Shown piece after piece: positions 37,030-46,701 of a stretch of DNA of 64,000 nucleotides. How positions within the stretch are numbered: the stretch's first letter is position 1; the number at the start of each line of letters is the position of its first letter. The notes beneath the pieces are model-generated. The model did no database searches and was not told where the DNA came from. It saw only the letters and a list, made by a program, of their open reading frames with translations. The position numbers and the translations under genes are program-made. Source of the DNA: an uncultured Lachnospiraceae bacterium (GTDB lineage Bacteria > Bacillota > Clostridia > Lachnospirales > Lachnospiraceae); the NCBI GenBank assembly GCA_910578825.1, contig CAJTSB010000003.1, forward strand, positions 1-64,000. The letters run 5' to 3'.

Positions 37030-37070
37030 ATAGTAACAAAAAGATAAGTGAAATAATATCTTATAAGAGG

Positions 37071-37101
37071 AACCTCCTGCCATGATACGGCGGGAGGTTT
37101 T
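37071..37101 (+). terminator. Terminator of metK
   Basis: A 10-bp stem with one G-T pair (37071-37080 with 37090-37099) followed by a short T run, 42 bases after the metK stop. Confidence 0.8.
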
Positions 37102-37162
37102 CAGCTGCCGGTATTATGGATGTAGAGGCTTATCGCAATATGGGAAAAAATCCACCTGTGTA

Positions 37163-37191
37163 TTGCGGAAACAATAGCGGCATGATAGAAT
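37163..37191 (+). promoter_or_regulatory. Promoter of the dGTPase gene
   Basis: TTGCGG (37163-37168) and TAGAAT (37186-37191) are 17 bases apart in the gap between the metK terminator and the dGTPase start. Confidence 0.55.
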
Positions 37192-37267
37192 TAGAAAAAG
37201 TCTCCAATATGTGGAATCAATAAGAATACAACGTAGATAAATCTGGATTGTGAGGGAAGGTACGGTC

Positions 37268-38731
37268 ATGGAATGGAAGAAACTGCTCTGTGATGACAGG
37301 GTGAGGGAATACAGGAAGAATTCGTCCGCGGATTTGCGGACGGAGTATGAGAAGGATTATCATCGGATTATCGGGAGCGCATCGTTTCGGCGTCTGCAGG
37401 ATAAGACGCAGGTGTTTCCTTTGGATAACAGCGATTTTATTCGCACGAGGCTGACGCATTCCCTGGAGGTATCTTCCTTTGCCAAATCACTGGGACAGAA
37501 TATCGGAAGAGGCATTATACAGGAAGGGAAAGATACAGGATTTTTGCCGGAATATCAGGGATATATCTGTGATATACTGCAATGCGCGGGGCTTTTGCAC
37601 GATATCGGCAATCCGCCCTTCGGCCATTTTGGAGAGACGGCAATCCGGGACTGGTTTTCTGTGAATTTACCGAAAATAAATTACCACAGAGAGGATGGCA
37701 GCACACAGCCGTTAAGTGAGATTTTTAATTGCCAGATGCGGGAGGATTTCTATCATTTTGAGGGAAATACGCAGGCGTTGCGGCTGGTGGCGAAACTGCA
37801 TTATCTGGTGGATGAACATGGGATGAATCTGACGAAATCGTTATTAGGAACGATTATGAAATATCCCGGTTCTTCTCTGGAAATAGAGAAGAAAGGGCAT
37901 ATCAAACATAAAAAGATGGGCTATTATTACGCAGAACGGGAATTGTTTGATGATTTGCAGGAAAGCCTTGGCACGCATGGAAATCGCCATCCGCTGGCGT
38001 TTGTGTTGGAAGCCGCGGATGATATCGCATATAAGACAGCCGATATCGAGGACGCCGTAAAGAAGGGATGCATTACTTTTGAGAGGCTGGTCAGTGAACT
38101 GAAGTTATATGGAGATAAACTTCCGGAAGATAAGAAAAAGGTTTTTATGCGTCTTGTAGACAGCCTGGAGAAAAAATATCAGCGCGCTTTAAAGAGGCGT
38201 TTGCAGCATCCTGAGAGCAATGCCGTGCAGAATTGGGCGGTGTATGTTCAGGGCTGGATGATAAACGACGTCTCCAGATGTTTTCTTGAACATTACGATG
38301 CGTTGATGGACGGCAGCTATGGCGCGCAGGGCGAAGACTTATTTACCGGAACGGACGGGGAAATGATGATGGAGGCGCTCGGTGACATTGCATACCGCTA
38401 TGCATTTCAGGGAACGTCAATTTTAAAATTAGAGATTGCGGCGCAGCGGATTTTTAATTTTCTGCTGGATGGATTTGTTCATGCGGCCTTGTATTTTGAT
38501 ACGGAAAGGGAAGTAACGGAAGTTCAGAAGAAAATGATGGCGTTGGTTTCGGACAATTATATAGCAATTTACCGGCAGTTTGCGGAGCGGGTGGATCAAT
38601 CGGAACAGTCGCCGTCTGAGAAGGAGGCGGAGAAATTATATCTGCGTCTGTTGTTGGTGACAGACCATGTCTGCGGCATGACGGACAGCCACGCCAAGCG
38701 GCTGTATCAGGAACTGAATGGGATTGATTAG
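37268..38731 (+). CDS. dgt: Deoxyguanosinetriphosphate triphosphohydrolase-like HD protein
   Basis: The 487-residue protein is a dNTP triphosphohydrolase of the Dgt family, which cuts dGTP to deoxyguanosine and triphosphate. The entry segment RIIGSASFRRLQDKTQVFPL, the metal-binding His in RLTHSLEVSSFAKSLG, the HD motif LLHDIGNPPFGHFGETAIRD and the later ADDIAYKTADIEDAVKKG are all there. The ATG at 37268 has GAGGGAAGG upstream. The surface-protein gene follows 16 bases later without a clear promoter, so the two may share a transcript. Confidence 0.93.
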   Translation: MEWKKLLCDDRVREYRKNSSADLRTEYEKDYHRIIGSASFRRLQDKTQVFPLDNSDFIRTRLTHSLEVSSFAKSLGQNIGRGIIQEGKDTGFLPEYQGYICDILQCAGLLHDIGNPPFGHFGETAIRDWFSVNLPKINYHREDGSTQPLSEIFNCQMREDFYHFEGNTQALRLVAKLHYLVDEHGMNLTKSLLGTIMKYPGSSLEIEKKGHIKHKKMGYYYAERELFDDLQESLGTHGNRHPLAFVLEAADDIAYKTADIEDAVKKGCITFERLVSELKLYGDKLPEDKKKVFMRLVDSLEKKYQRALKRRLQHPESNAVQNWAVYVQGWMINDVSRCFLEHYDALMDGSYGAQGEDLFTGTDGEMMMEALGDIAYRYAFQGTSILKLEIAAQRIFNFLLDGFVHAALYFDTEREVTEVQKKMMALVSDNYIAIYRQFAERVDQSEQSPSEKEAEKLYLRLLLVTDHVCGMTDSHAKRLYQELNGID

Positions 38732-38747
38732 AGACAGGAGGAAGAAA

Positions 38748-41576
38748 ATGAAAGCAAAAATCAGAAGATGTTTCGCTGTTATTATGACAGCAATTGTATT
38801 GTTCGGTGGGATTCCCGATACAGTATTTGCAAAAGGGTTGGAAGGGGAGCGGCAGAACATGGATGGCGCGCCAGCGGACAGCAGCCGTATTACAGAAGAA
38901 AATGCCGTTACGGTTACGAATAATGCTGATTTTTTGAATGCCTTAGAGCAGCATAAAAACCCGATTAATGTGCAGGGAATGATTACGATTGCTAACGGTG
39001 CAGATACGGATAAAAGGATGCTCCCGGTAAAAATTCCGGCGGGTACTGTGGTTCAGGGACCGAAGGGAAGCGGTTTGATTTTCCGCTGCCCGATTCAGCT
39101 GGAAGGGGACGACGTTTGTTTTAAGGACATTGAAATGCAGTTTGAATCCAGTACCGCGCTGAATAGCGTGCCGCACCGGGAAATTTTTCTTGCAGGCCAT
39201 AGTCTGACACTTGACAATGTAAGCACATATCTGGAAGGCGAGGGAGACCTTGGACCATCTTTTGGGGGAACGGAGAAGGAATTGCTGCCTTCTGTATATG
39301 CCGGAGGCTATGCCAATGCGCAGGGCGGAGAAAATGTTCCTGCACAGAATGGGGAAAAAGCATTCCTTACGGTAATAAATTCCAATGATGAGACGATGTT
39401 TCAGGCCATTTATCTGGGGCACGGAACAGAAGGCGATAATATGGTGCCTTATCAGGGCGATGCAGAGCTGAATCTGGACGCCGGGGCAATTGTGCGGGAA
39501 AAGGTGGACGCCTCATTAAATACACATACGGAGATAACGATTTCCGGCGGGGCAAACAGTTATGCAAAGGCAAAGCAAATATACGGAAATGAAAATACAA
39601 CCCTGACGTTGCGACAGAGTTTGATGGAAGATGCAATCGTGCATCAGGTAGGGAATCTCGTATTGCAGGAGGGAGCGTGTCTGTCTGCCAAAACGAATAA
39701 CCTGGGAAATGTTACATTAAAAAGCGGCGCCTGTCTTGATTTGAATGCGGTGGAAAATGCGGTCATTTCCGGAAATTTTACCGGCGTGGAGAGTCAGACA
39801 GAGGAGCGTGGTATTCTTGTCCTGAACGAGAATGGCGCTGTTACCATCGAGGGGGCGTTAGCCGGTACGACACAGTTTCAGACAAAAAGCCGCCTGTTTC
39901 CCGGTATGCTTTTGGTTGGAAAATCATATATTTCTGCTAATCCGGAGACGTCCTCTGAGCACAATTTTGTGCTGCCGCAGTCGTGTATTGACAGAGGATA
40001 TGAGTTAATTTACAATGGAGGCGCCTGGTCGGTAGATGGAGAATTGGCGGAGGATATGACTATCAGCAGGATAGAGGTTGTGTCTGCGCCGGAGAAGGTG
40101 GATTTGAGGAAAATTCAGGCGACAGAGAACGGTTCGGTTCCGGATGAGAACACGTTTTTTGAGATAAAATGGTATGATGGATATGGAGATGTTATCAGCA
40201 GTGAAGATGTAGAGTATAATATGTTATACGAGGTAGATTATGTGATTAAGATTAAGACGGAATACTGGCAATCATCAGACGACGCTGTTTTAGAAAAGAC
40301 CGATTGGTATCAGTCTGTTTTCCTGACGTCTTCACCGGAAAATCCGGACAGATATTATTTGCAGGCATTTGAAGATGCCTTTCCTGGAGACTATACATTT
40401 CTGTTCTGTTCCAATTACTATGAAGGGGATTTAGTTACGGTGGCGGATGTTAAGGCTTTAAAGGATACTGTGCTGGCAGAAAAGCGTGTGATATTCTATG
40501 ATCAGGATATTCAGGAACCTGAGGAGCCGAAAGACCCGGAAGAACATGAGCACGAATATCAGAATAGCGTGACAAAACAGGCTACTTGTACGGAAAAAGG
40601 CATCCGGACATATACCTGTAGCTGCGGGGAAAGCTATACGGAAGAAATTGATGCATTGGGTCATCGTGAAGTGATAGATGCGGCAGTAGCGCCGACAGAG
40701 ACGACGGAAGGCAAAACTCAGGGCAGCCATTGCAGCGTCTGCGGCGTGATATTGAAAAAGCAGGAAGTAATTCCGGCAACGGGAGGGAATGTGAAACCGG
40801 AGGAGCCGACAGAACCGGAGACACATGAGCATGTATATCAGAAAAGCGTGACAAGGAAACCAAACTGTACGGTTCCTGGAAACTATACGTATACCTGTAG
40901 CTGTGGGAAAAGCTATACGGAAGAAATTCCAGCATTGGGACACAGGAATGTGGAACGGAAGGTTCCGGCTACGATGAGGCAGGATGGATATGTATTGCAA
41001 ATTTGCAGCGTATGTGCCAATATCCAAAATCGGAAAGCGATTTACCGTGTAAACGGAATAATGTTGAATAAGACGGATTTTATCTGCAATGGTAAGGTTT
41101 GTGCGCCGTCTGTAACAGTGAAGGACAGCAAGGGAAACCGATTGTCGGCAGGCAGTGATTATGAGGTAGTTTATGCACCGGGAAGAAAGAATCCGGGCGT
41201 ATATACGGTGACAGTTACGCTGAAAGGCAATTATAGCGGCAGTGTGGCAAAGACATTTACGATAAGACCGAAGGGATGCAGTCTTGGCAAACTTACTGCG
41301 AAATCGAAAGGATTTCAGGCGACATGGAAGAGTCAGAAATCCCAAACCAGCGGCTATCAGATTCAGTATTGTACAGCTAAGAATTTTAAAGGCAAAACAG
41401 CAAAGACAATTGACATCAAGAAGAATACCACAGTGAAAAAGAAGGTGGCGAAACTCAAAGCCAGGAAAAAATATTATGTGAGGGTTCGTACCTATAAGAC
41501 CGTGAAAGTAAATGGGAGAAATACGAAACTGTATTCCGATTGGTCTAAGTATAAGACTGTACGGACAAAGAAATAA
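38748..41576 (+). CDS. Secreted modular surface protein, beta-helix-like with Cys-repeat and Fn3-like C-terminus
   Basis: This 942-residue protein has a signal peptide (MKAKIRRCFAVIMTAIVLFG, cleavage near FAKG). Residues 50-430 look like a right-handed beta-helix (VTNNADFLNALEQ, IAGTVVQGPKGSG-like pattern, HREIFLAGHSLTLDNVS), as in pectate-lyase-like surface proteins, but I see no catalytic motif. Two copies of a Cys module, TYTCSCGESYTEEIDALGH (near 615-635) and TYTCSCGKSYTEEIPALGH (near 705-730), are joined by proline-glutamate linkers. An Ig-like domain (780-845) and a lysine-rich fibronectin-III-like domain (845-942) end it. No LPXTG. The function is unknown; adhesion or glycan binding is a guess from the architecture. 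Confidence 0.8.
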   Translation: MKAKIRRCFAVIMTAIVLFGGIPDTVFAKGLEGERQNMDGAPADSSRITEENAVTVTNNADFLNALEQHKNPINVQGMITIANGADTDKRMLPVKIPAGTVVQGPKGSGLIFRCPIQLEGDDVCFKDIEMQFESSTALNSVPHREIFLAGHSLTLDNVSTYLEGEGDLGPSFGGTEKELLPSVYAGGYANAQGGENVPAQNGEKAFLTVINSNDETMFQAIYLGHGTEGDNMVPYQGDAELNLDAGAIVREKVDASLNTHTEITISGGANSYAKAKQIYGNENTTLTLRQSLMEDAIVHQVGNLVLQEGACLSAKTNNLGNVTLKSGACLDLNAVENAVISGNFTGVESQTEERGILVLNENGAVTIEGALAGTTQFQTKSRLFPGMLLVGKSYISANPETSSEHNFVLPQSCIDRGYELIYNGGAWSVDGELAEDMTISRIEVVSAPEKVDLRKIQATENGSVPDENTFFEIKWYDGYGDVISSEDVEYNMLYEVDYVIKIKTEYWQSSDDAVLEKTDWYQSVFLTSSPENPDRYYLQAFEDAFPGDYTFLFCSNYYEGDLVTVADVKALKDTVLAEKRVIFYDQDIQEPEEPKDPEEHEHEYQNSVTKQATCTEKGIRTYTCSCGESYTEEIDALGHREVIDAAVAPTETTEGKTQGSHCSVCGVILKKQEVIPATGGNVKPEEPTEPETHEHVYQKSVTRKPNCTVPGNYTYTCSCGKSYTEEIPALGHRNVERKVPATMRQDGYVLQICSVCANIQNRKAIYRVNGIMLNKTDFICNGKVCAPSVTVKDSKGNRLSAGSDYEVVYAPGRKNPGVYTVTVTLKGNYSGSVAKTFTIRPKGCSLGKLTAKSKGFQATWKSQKSQTSGYQIQYCTAKNFKGKTAKTIDIKKNTTVKKKVAKLKARKKYYVRVRTYKTVKVNGRNTKLYSDWSKYKTVRTKK

Positions 41577-41579
41577 TAC

Positions 41580-41608
41580 TTGACATTCTCACATTACGGT
41601 GCTAAACT
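41580..41608 (+). promoter_or_regulatory. Promoter of the trp operon
   Basis: TTGACA (41580-41585) and TAAACT (41603-41608) are 17 bases apart, immediately after the stop codon of the surface protein and just before the T-box leader. Confidence 0.85.
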
Positions 41609-41822
41609 GCATATAAATAAAAAATAGAAATAAAATCAATGAGCAAAAGTAGTACCATAGAAAGGTTCCTCACAGAGAGTTATCGGCTGGTGGAAGATAA
41701 CAGGAAAGTTTTATGGGAATGGATTTGTTAGATGCAAAGCGAAATGATAGTAGCGGATGCCGTGTCCTCACGTTACAGGGGTAAGATATCATGTGTATCG
41801 GATTGAGATTATAGAATTAGTG

Positions 41823-41856
41823 GCGGATATTTCTGATTTGAAATATCCGCTTTTTT
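41823..41856 (+). terminator. Extra terminator-like hairpin inside the T-box leader
   Basis: A perfect 11-bp stem (41823-41833 with 41840-41850) is followed by six T residues and TTTC. It sits where stem III of a T-box is expected, but by sequence it is a better intrinsic terminator than many true ones. Confidence 0.65.
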
Positions 41857-41943
41857 CTTTCAAGGGAACATGCTGCCAGGACAGATACGTCTGACGCAGC
41901 CACATTCTATAATAAAGCAGGGTGGCACCACGACCGCAAATCG

Positions 41944-41983
41944 TCCCTGGCGAGCGTTGAAAAAACGTTTGCCAGGGATTTTT
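41944..41983 (+). terminator. T-box-controlled terminator
   Basis: TCCCTGGC (41944-41951) pairs with GCCAGGGA (41971-41978), with further pairing around AACGTT inside, and a T-rich tail follows. The 5' arm sits just after the T-box sequence, the usual place for the switchable terminator. Confidence 0.9.
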
Positions 41984-42036
41984 GTTTTATGGAAAAATTG
42001 TGTTTGCCAATCGTATCCCACAGAAAGGAGCCGGAG

Positions 42037-42819
42037 ATGATATTAGATAAAATTGTAGAAAGTAAAAAGAAACGACTGCCTTTATATAAGGCAAATATCA
42101 GCCCAAATAACATGCGCAGGCTGGCGGAGGAAATGATTCGTGAAAGGAAAAATTCTCCATCTTTTTATCAGGCGTTGGCGAGCCCCGGAATTTCCATAAT
42201 CGGAGAGTTTAAGAAAGCCTCTCCCAGTCTTGGGAAGATTGTAAGCAGCATCAGCCTGACAGAGCGGATCGCAGAATACAATGATTCCGTAGACGCAATT
42301 TCCTGCCTGACGGAGGAGGATTATTTTAAGGGAAATGTGCAGGATCTGAAAGAAATTCGTTCCCTGTCTCCGTTGCCTATTATCCGCAAGGATTTTATGA
42401 TTGACGAATATCAGTTTTACGAGGCGAAGGCGATTGGCGCGGATGCAGTTCTTCTGATAGCGGCGATTCTGGATGATGCGAAGATGCGGGATTTCTACCA
42501 GCTCACAAAAGAGCTTAAAATGGATGCGCTGGTTGAGACTCATGATGAGTGGGAGATGGAGCGGGCGTTGAAACTGAATGCTGAGATTATCGGCGTAAAC
42601 AACCGTGACCTGCGGGATTTTACGATTCGTCTGGAGACGACAAAGCGATTGTCAGAGATGGCGCCAAAAGATAAAGTTTTTGTGGCGGAGAGCGGGATTG
42701 TCCATGATGAAGACGTCATGTTCCTCAAACAATGCGGGGTGGATGCATTTCTCATTGGAAGGGCGTTCATGGAGGCGGATAATCCCAGGCATCTGGCGCG
42801 GCGCTGGAAGTCCCTGTAG
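42037..42819 (+). CDS. trpC: Indole-3-glycerol phosphate synthase
   Basis: The 260-residue TIM barrel closes the indole ring in tryptophan synthesis. Family motifs: MILDKIVESKKKRLP at the start, IIGEFKKASPSLGKI with the catalytic Lys, ISCLTEEDYFKGN, PIIRKDFMIDEYQFYEAKAI, EIIGVNNRDLRDF and VAESGI. The ATG at 42037 follows AAAGGAG and fits the family start; an earlier ATG at 41989 lies in the terminator tail. It is the first gene of trpCFBAD and is controlled by the T-box. It is the phosphoribosyl-anthranilate branch enzyme without a fused TrpF. Confidence 0.97.
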   Translation: MILDKIVESKKKRLPLYKANISPNNMRRLAEEMIRERKNSPSFYQALASPGISIIGEFKKASPSLGKIVSSISLTERIAEYNDSVDAISCLTEEDYFKGNVQDLKEIRSLSPLPIIRKDFMIDEYQFYEAKAIGADAVLLIAAILDDAKMRDFYQLTKELKMDALVETHDEWEMERALKLNAEIIGVNNRDLRDFTIRLETTKRLSEMAPKDKVFVAESGIVHDEDVMFLKQCGVDAFLIGRAFMEADNPRHLARRWKSL

Positions 42820-42885
42820 GGAAAGGAGTTCAGCGCCAAAAGAGCATAGAGAGATTAAGCAGTGAAAGGGAATAGAGGTCTGGCA

Positions 42886-43539
42886 ATGGAAAGAAATAGG
42901 AGAAAGGTTGTGCCGCGAATTAAAATCTGTGGACTTACGAGGATGGAAGAAACGTCTTATCTGAACGAGATTGGAGCATCCTATGCCGGATTTGTGTTGT
43001 GGGAAAAGAGCAGGCGCAAGGTAAGCATTGCACAGGCGGAGGAAATTGGCAAATGTCTGAAGAGGGAGATAAAGCGGGTAGCCGTTACGGTCAGTCCGGA
43101 TTTGGCATTATTGAAACAGATAAAGGGAGCCGGGTTCGATATTCTTCAGGTACATGGTGAATTGTCAGAGGAAGTTTTAGCACAGTGCCAGATTCCAGTC
43201 TGGCGTGCCTGCAATCTGAAACAGCCGCAGGATTTAAAGAAACTGGAACATCATCCGGGGATAAGCGGATATGTGGTTGACGCCGGGGAAGCCGGGAGCG
43301 GTCAGACATTCGACTGGCAGGGCAGCAGGAAAGCGATGGAGGAAATGAGAAATACCGTCTGCGCGGGAAAAGATTTTATTCTTGCCGGAGGGCTGAATCC
43401 GGAAAATGTAGCGCAGGCTGTGAGGATATTCCAGCCGGACGTCGTGGATGTCAGTTCCGGCGTGGAAGGTAAGAATGGGAAAGAAAGAATACTGATAGCA
43501 GCATTTGCAGGAAAGGTGAGAGATGATGAAAAAGAATGA
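42886..43539 (+). CDS. trpF: Phosphoribosylanthranilate isomerase
   Basis: The 217-residue TIM barrel converts phosphoribosylanthranilate to its carboxyphenylamino form, the step before TrpC. It has [20 protein letters not shown] with the catalytic Cys, [40 protein letters not shown] with the catalytic Asp and [11 protein letters not shown] with a final [13 protein letters not shown]. The ATG at 42886 has AGAGG seven bases upstream and a short basic N-terminus ([11 protein letters not shown]). Its last codons overlap the start of trpB by 17 bases, which implies coupled translation. Confidence 0.96.
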   Translation: MERNRRKVVPRIKICGLTRMEETSYLNEIGASYAGFVLWEKSRRKVSIAQAEEIGKCLKREIKRVAVTVSPDLALLKQIKGAGFDILQVHGELSEEVLAQCQIPVWRACNLKQPQDLKKLEHHPGISGYVVDAGEAGSGQTFDWQGSRKAMEEMRNTVCAGKDFILAGGLNPENVAQAVRIFQPDVVDVSSGVEGKNGKERILIAAFAGKVRDDEKE

Positions 43540-44710
43540 GAGATATTTTGGAGAATTTGGCGGACAGTTTGTATCGGAGTCTTTGATGAATACATTGGAG
43601 GAGCTCGACAAAGCATACGAGGAGTCAATACGGGATCAGGCGTTTTTGGAGGAATATGCTTATTATATGAAACAATATGTGGGGCGTAAGACGCCGCTCT
43701 ACTATGCGGAAAATTTAAGCAGGGAGTACGGAACAAAAACTTATCTAAAACGTGAGGATTTAAACCATACCGGGGCGCACAAGATTAACAACGTAATCGG
43801 ACAGATTCTGCTGGCAAAGCGCATGGGAAAGAAGAAGGTGATTGCAGAGACCGGAGCCGGGCAGCACGGCGTGGCAACGGCGACCGCAGCGGCGCTCTTT
43901 GACATGGAATGTACCGTCTATATGGGTGAGGAAGATATGAAACGCCAGGAACTGAATGTCTTTCGCATGGAAATGCTGGGGGCAAAAGTTGCGTGCGTAA
44001 AATCGGGGAGCCGTACGTTGAAGGATGCGACCAATGAGGCAATCCGTACCTGGGCAAAAACGGCGGAAGATACGTTTTATGTGATTGGCTCTGCGGTGGG
44101 GCCTTATCCCTATCCCAAAATGGTCAAAGAATTCCAGAGCGTCATCAGCCGGGAGAGCAAAGAGCAGATTTTGGAGGCGGAGGGCAGGCTGCCGGATGTC
44201 GTAATGGCATGTGTGGGCGGCGGCTCAAATTCCATCGGCATGTTCGCGGATTTCATCGCAGAGCCATCCGTAAGACTGATAGGCGTGGAGGCGGCAGGAC
44301 TGGGGATTGCGAGCGGAAAGCACGCAAGCGCCATGGCTCTGGGGAAACCGGGAACGCTTCACGGGATGCGCTCGTATCTGTTGCAGGATGACGATGGAAA
44401 TATTCAGGTTGCCTATTCGATTTCGGCAGGGCTTGATTATCCGGGCGTGGGACCGGAACACGCGTATCTGAAAGACAGCGGCAGGGCAGAATATGTCTCC
44501 ATTACAGACGGGGAGGCGATGGATGCTTTGCTGGAATTGTGTAAGCTGGAGGGTATCATTCCCGCTATCGAGAGCGCACATGCGATTGCATATGCAAAGA
44601 AACAGGCAAAGCAAATGAAAGAGGATGAGATTATGATTATCTGTCTGTCCGGCAGGGGCGACAAGGACGTACACACGGTGATTGATTATCTGGCACAGGA
44701 GGGAAAATAA
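43523..44710 (+). CDS. trpB: Tryptophan synthase beta chain
   Basis: The 395-residue chain joins indole and serine using pyridoxal phosphate. The cofactor Lys is in [20 protein letters not shown], and the family motifs [48 protein letters not shown] and [11 protein letters not shown] are all in place. Two ATGs at 43523 and 43526 are both possible. The gene overlaps trpF at its start and shares one base with trpA at its end. It is the classical TrpB1 type that works in a complex with TrpA. Confidence 0.98.
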   Translation: MMKKNERYFGEFGGQFVSESLMNTLEELDKAYEESIRDQAFLEEYAYYMKQYVGRKTPLYYAENLSREYGTKTYLKREDLNHTGAHKINNVIGQILLAKRMGKKKVIAETGAGQHGVATATAAALFDMECTVYMGEEDMKRQELNVFRMEMLGAKVACVKSGSRTLKDATNEAIRTWAKTAEDTFYVIGSAVGPYPYPKMVKEFQSVISRESKEQILEAEGRLPDVVMACVGGGSNSIGMFADFIAEPSVRLIGVEAAGLGIASGKHASAMALGKPGTLHGMRSYLLQDDDGNIQVAYSISAGLDYPGVGPEHAYLKDSGRAEYVSITDGEAMDALLELCKLEGIIPAIESAHAIAYAKKQAKQMKEDEIMIICLSGRGDKDVHTVIDYLAQEGK

Positions 44711-45507
44711 TGCAAAACAGAATCGAACAGAAAATGCAAGAGTTAAAGATGAAAAACGAAAAATCATTTATCACTTATATGACGGCAGGGTTACCGGATA
44801 TGGCGGGTTGTAAGGAATTGATAAAAGCACAGGAACGGGCAGGGGTTGACGTGCTGGAGCTTGGAATTCCATTTTCTGACCCGGTGGCGGACGGTCCGGT
44901 AATTCAGGAAGCCTCCTATCAGTCAATTTTATGCGGCACTAACTTGAAGAAAGTATTTGCCCTGATGAAGGAGGCTCGCGCGGAGGGCGTAACCGTTCCT
45001 GTAGTTTTCATGATGTACTACAACACGGCGCTGCATTTTGGTTTGGATAAATTTGTGGAGGAATGCATTGCAAGCGGCGTGGACGGATTGATTATTCCTG
45101 ATTTGCCGATGGAGGAACAGGATGATATTAAAGAGGCTTTGAAAAAGGATGGCGCGCCAATCTTGATTCAGCTCGTGTCTCCGGTATCGGCAGAACGCAT
45201 ACCGAAGATTCTGGAAGGCGCCAGGGGCTTTGTCTACTGTGTCTCTGGTATGGGTGTAACCGGACAGAGCGGGAATTTTCACCGGGAAATCCTGCGTTAC
45301 CTCTCGGAAGTAAAAGCGGTATCGAAGGTTCCGGTGATGATGGGATTTGGCATTGAGCAGGCGAAAGACGTCCTGCCGATGAGGGACGTGATTGATGGTG
45401 CAATCGTAGGTTCGCATTTTATCCGCTTATTGGAGGCGAATAATTATAAGCCTGATGCGGCAGCGGATTATTGCAGCCTGTTTAAGAGAGAGTTAAATGA
45501 GCTGTGA
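44710..45507 (+). CDS. trpA: Tryptophan synthase alpha chain
   Basis: The 265-residue TIM barrel releases indole from indole-3-glycerol phosphate and passes it to TrpB. The catalytic Glu and Asp are in VDVLELGIPFSDPVADGPVI; further motifs are VVFMMYYNTALHFG, GLIIPDLPMEEQDD, FVYCVSGMGVTGQ and VMMGFGIEQAKDV. It begins at the last base of the trpB stop codon (TAATG), a typical coupled pair. An 84-base gap follows before trpD. Confidence 0.98.
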   Translation: MQNRIEQKMQELKMKNEKSFITYMTAGLPDMAGCKELIKAQERAGVDVLELGIPFSDPVADGPVIQEASYQSILCGTNLKKVFALMKEARAEGVTVPVVFMMYYNTALHFGLDKFVEECIASGVDGLIIPDLPMEEQDDIKEALKKDGAPILIQLVSPVSAERIPKILEGARGFVYCVSGMGVTGQSGNFHREILRYLSEVKAVSKVPVMMGFGIEQAKDVLPMRDVIDGAIVGSHFIRLLEANNYKPDAAADYCSLFKRELNEL

Positions 45508-45591
45508 TTCACAGATTGCATTTGAAAAATAAGTTTTTCAGGATAAAACGATTTGAGCGATTAGATGATGGAACGAAAGGAATGAGAGGTT

Positions 45592-46605
45592 ATGATGCAG
45601 GAAGCAATTCAGAAAGTAGTAGACGGACAGAATCTGACACAGGAAGAGGCAAAAAATGTCATGAACATGATGTTGAGCGGGAAAAGCACACAGGCGCAGC
45701 TCGGCGCATTTCTTACCGCCATGCGCATGAAAGGAGAGACGCTTGAGGAGTTGACGGGATTTGCGTCGGTATTGAAAGAAAAGGCAAAGCATATTATGCC
45801 GAATACGAAAAATTATGTGGATTTGGTTGGAACCGGCGGGGACCGTACATTTACATTTAATATTTCCACGACTTCCGCGTTTGTAGCTGCAGGTGCAGGA
45901 GTTCCTATTGCAAAGCACGGAAACCGTTCCATTTCCAGCAAGAGCGGCGCGGGGGATGTGCTGGAGGCGTTAGGCGTCAATATCACGGCAGAGCCGGAGG
46001 TCGTGACAAAATGTGTGGAGGAAGCAGGACTGGGATTCATGTTTGCACCAAGCTTTAACAAATCCATGCGATATGTAGGGCAGGCGCGTAAGGAGATGGG
46101 AATTCGTTCTGTATTTAACATTCTGGGGCCGCTTGCCAATCCGTCCGATGCAAGGTGCATGGTTGTCGGCGTCTATGACCCAGCTTTGACAGAGATGATG
46201 GCAAAGGCGATGCATAATCTTGGGGTGGAGAGCGGGTTTGTAGTAAGCGGTGAGGACTGTATGGATGAGTTTACTTTGACGGGCAAGACGACGGTCTCTG
46301 AGATTAAGGATGGAAAGGTGCGTACTTATGAGGTGACGCCGGAGCAGTTCGGTTTCCAGAGGGTGACGCTGGAAGAACTTCAGGGCGGAGATGGGAAACA
46401 AAATGCGGAAATTACCACTGAAATTCTCAAAGGGCAGGCAAGGGGAGCCAAAAGAGATATTGTATTATTAAATGCGGGCGCAACCCTCTATGCCGGTAAA
46501 ATTGCCGATAGCATAGAGGATGGAATTCATATGGCCAAGGAGTCCATAGATTCCGGCAGGGCGTACCATGTGTTGGAGAAACTCGTAGAAATATCCAATC
46601 AGTAA
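45592..46605 (+). CDS. trpD: Anthranilate phosphoribosyltransferase
   Basis: The 337-residue enzyme adds phosphoribosyl pyrophosphate to anthranilate. It has the PRPP loop VDLVGTGGDRTFTFNISTTS, then AKHGNRSISSKSGAGDVLEALG, FMFAPSFNKSMRYVG, FNILGPLANPS and GEDCMDEFTLTG. The gene lies last in trpCFBAD, whereas it usually precedes trpC. The start may be 45592 or 45595 (both ATG; GAGAGG at 45584 favours 45595 and AAAGG favours 45592). No fused TrpG domain is present, so anthranilate must come from trpEG elsewhere. Confidence 0.97.
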   Translation: MMQEAIQKVVDGQNLTQEEAKNVMNMMLSGKSTQAQLGAFLTAMRMKGETLEELTGFASVLKEKAKHIMPNTKNYVDLVGTGGDRTFTFNISTTSAFVAAGAGVPIAKHGNRSISSKSGAGDVLEALGVNITAEPEVVTKCVEEAGLGFMFAPSFNKSMRYVGQARKEMGIRSVFNILGPLANPSDARCMVVGVYDPALTEMMAKAMHNLGVESGFVVSGEDCMDEFTLTGKTTVSEIKDGKVRTYEVTPEQFGFQRVTLEELQGGDGKQNAEITTEILKGQARGAKRDIVLLNAGATLYAGKIADSIEDGIHMAKESIDSGRAYHVLEKLVEISNQ

Positions 46606-46666
46606 CGAGTATGAGCGATAATGATACGACGGATATAGTATTAAAAACCAGATGATAATGAGAACG

Positions 46667-46695
46667 TTGACACAACTAATTTTTCGTGCTATGAT
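46667..46695 (+). promoter_or_regulatory. Promoter of the ybaK transcript
   Basis: TTGACA (46667-46672) and TATGAT (46690-46695) are 17 bases apart, a near-consensus promoter 60 bases after trpD. Confidence 0.88.
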
Positions 46696-46701
46696 GCTGT
46701 T

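Larger units (their letters stand above)
41630..41983 (+). promoter_or_regulatory. T-box leader, probably tRNA-Trp specific, before trpC
   Basis: The leader has the T-box sequence AGGGTGGCACCACG at 41919-41932, the only part that is nearly invariant in this class. A stem I region begins with ACAGAGAGTTATCGGCTGGTG near 41670. A candidate specifier codon TGG followed by A is at 41720-41722. Uncharged tRNA-Trp would hold the antiterminator and let transcription enter the trp genes. The specifier is proposed by position and by the genes controlled. Confidence 0.92.
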
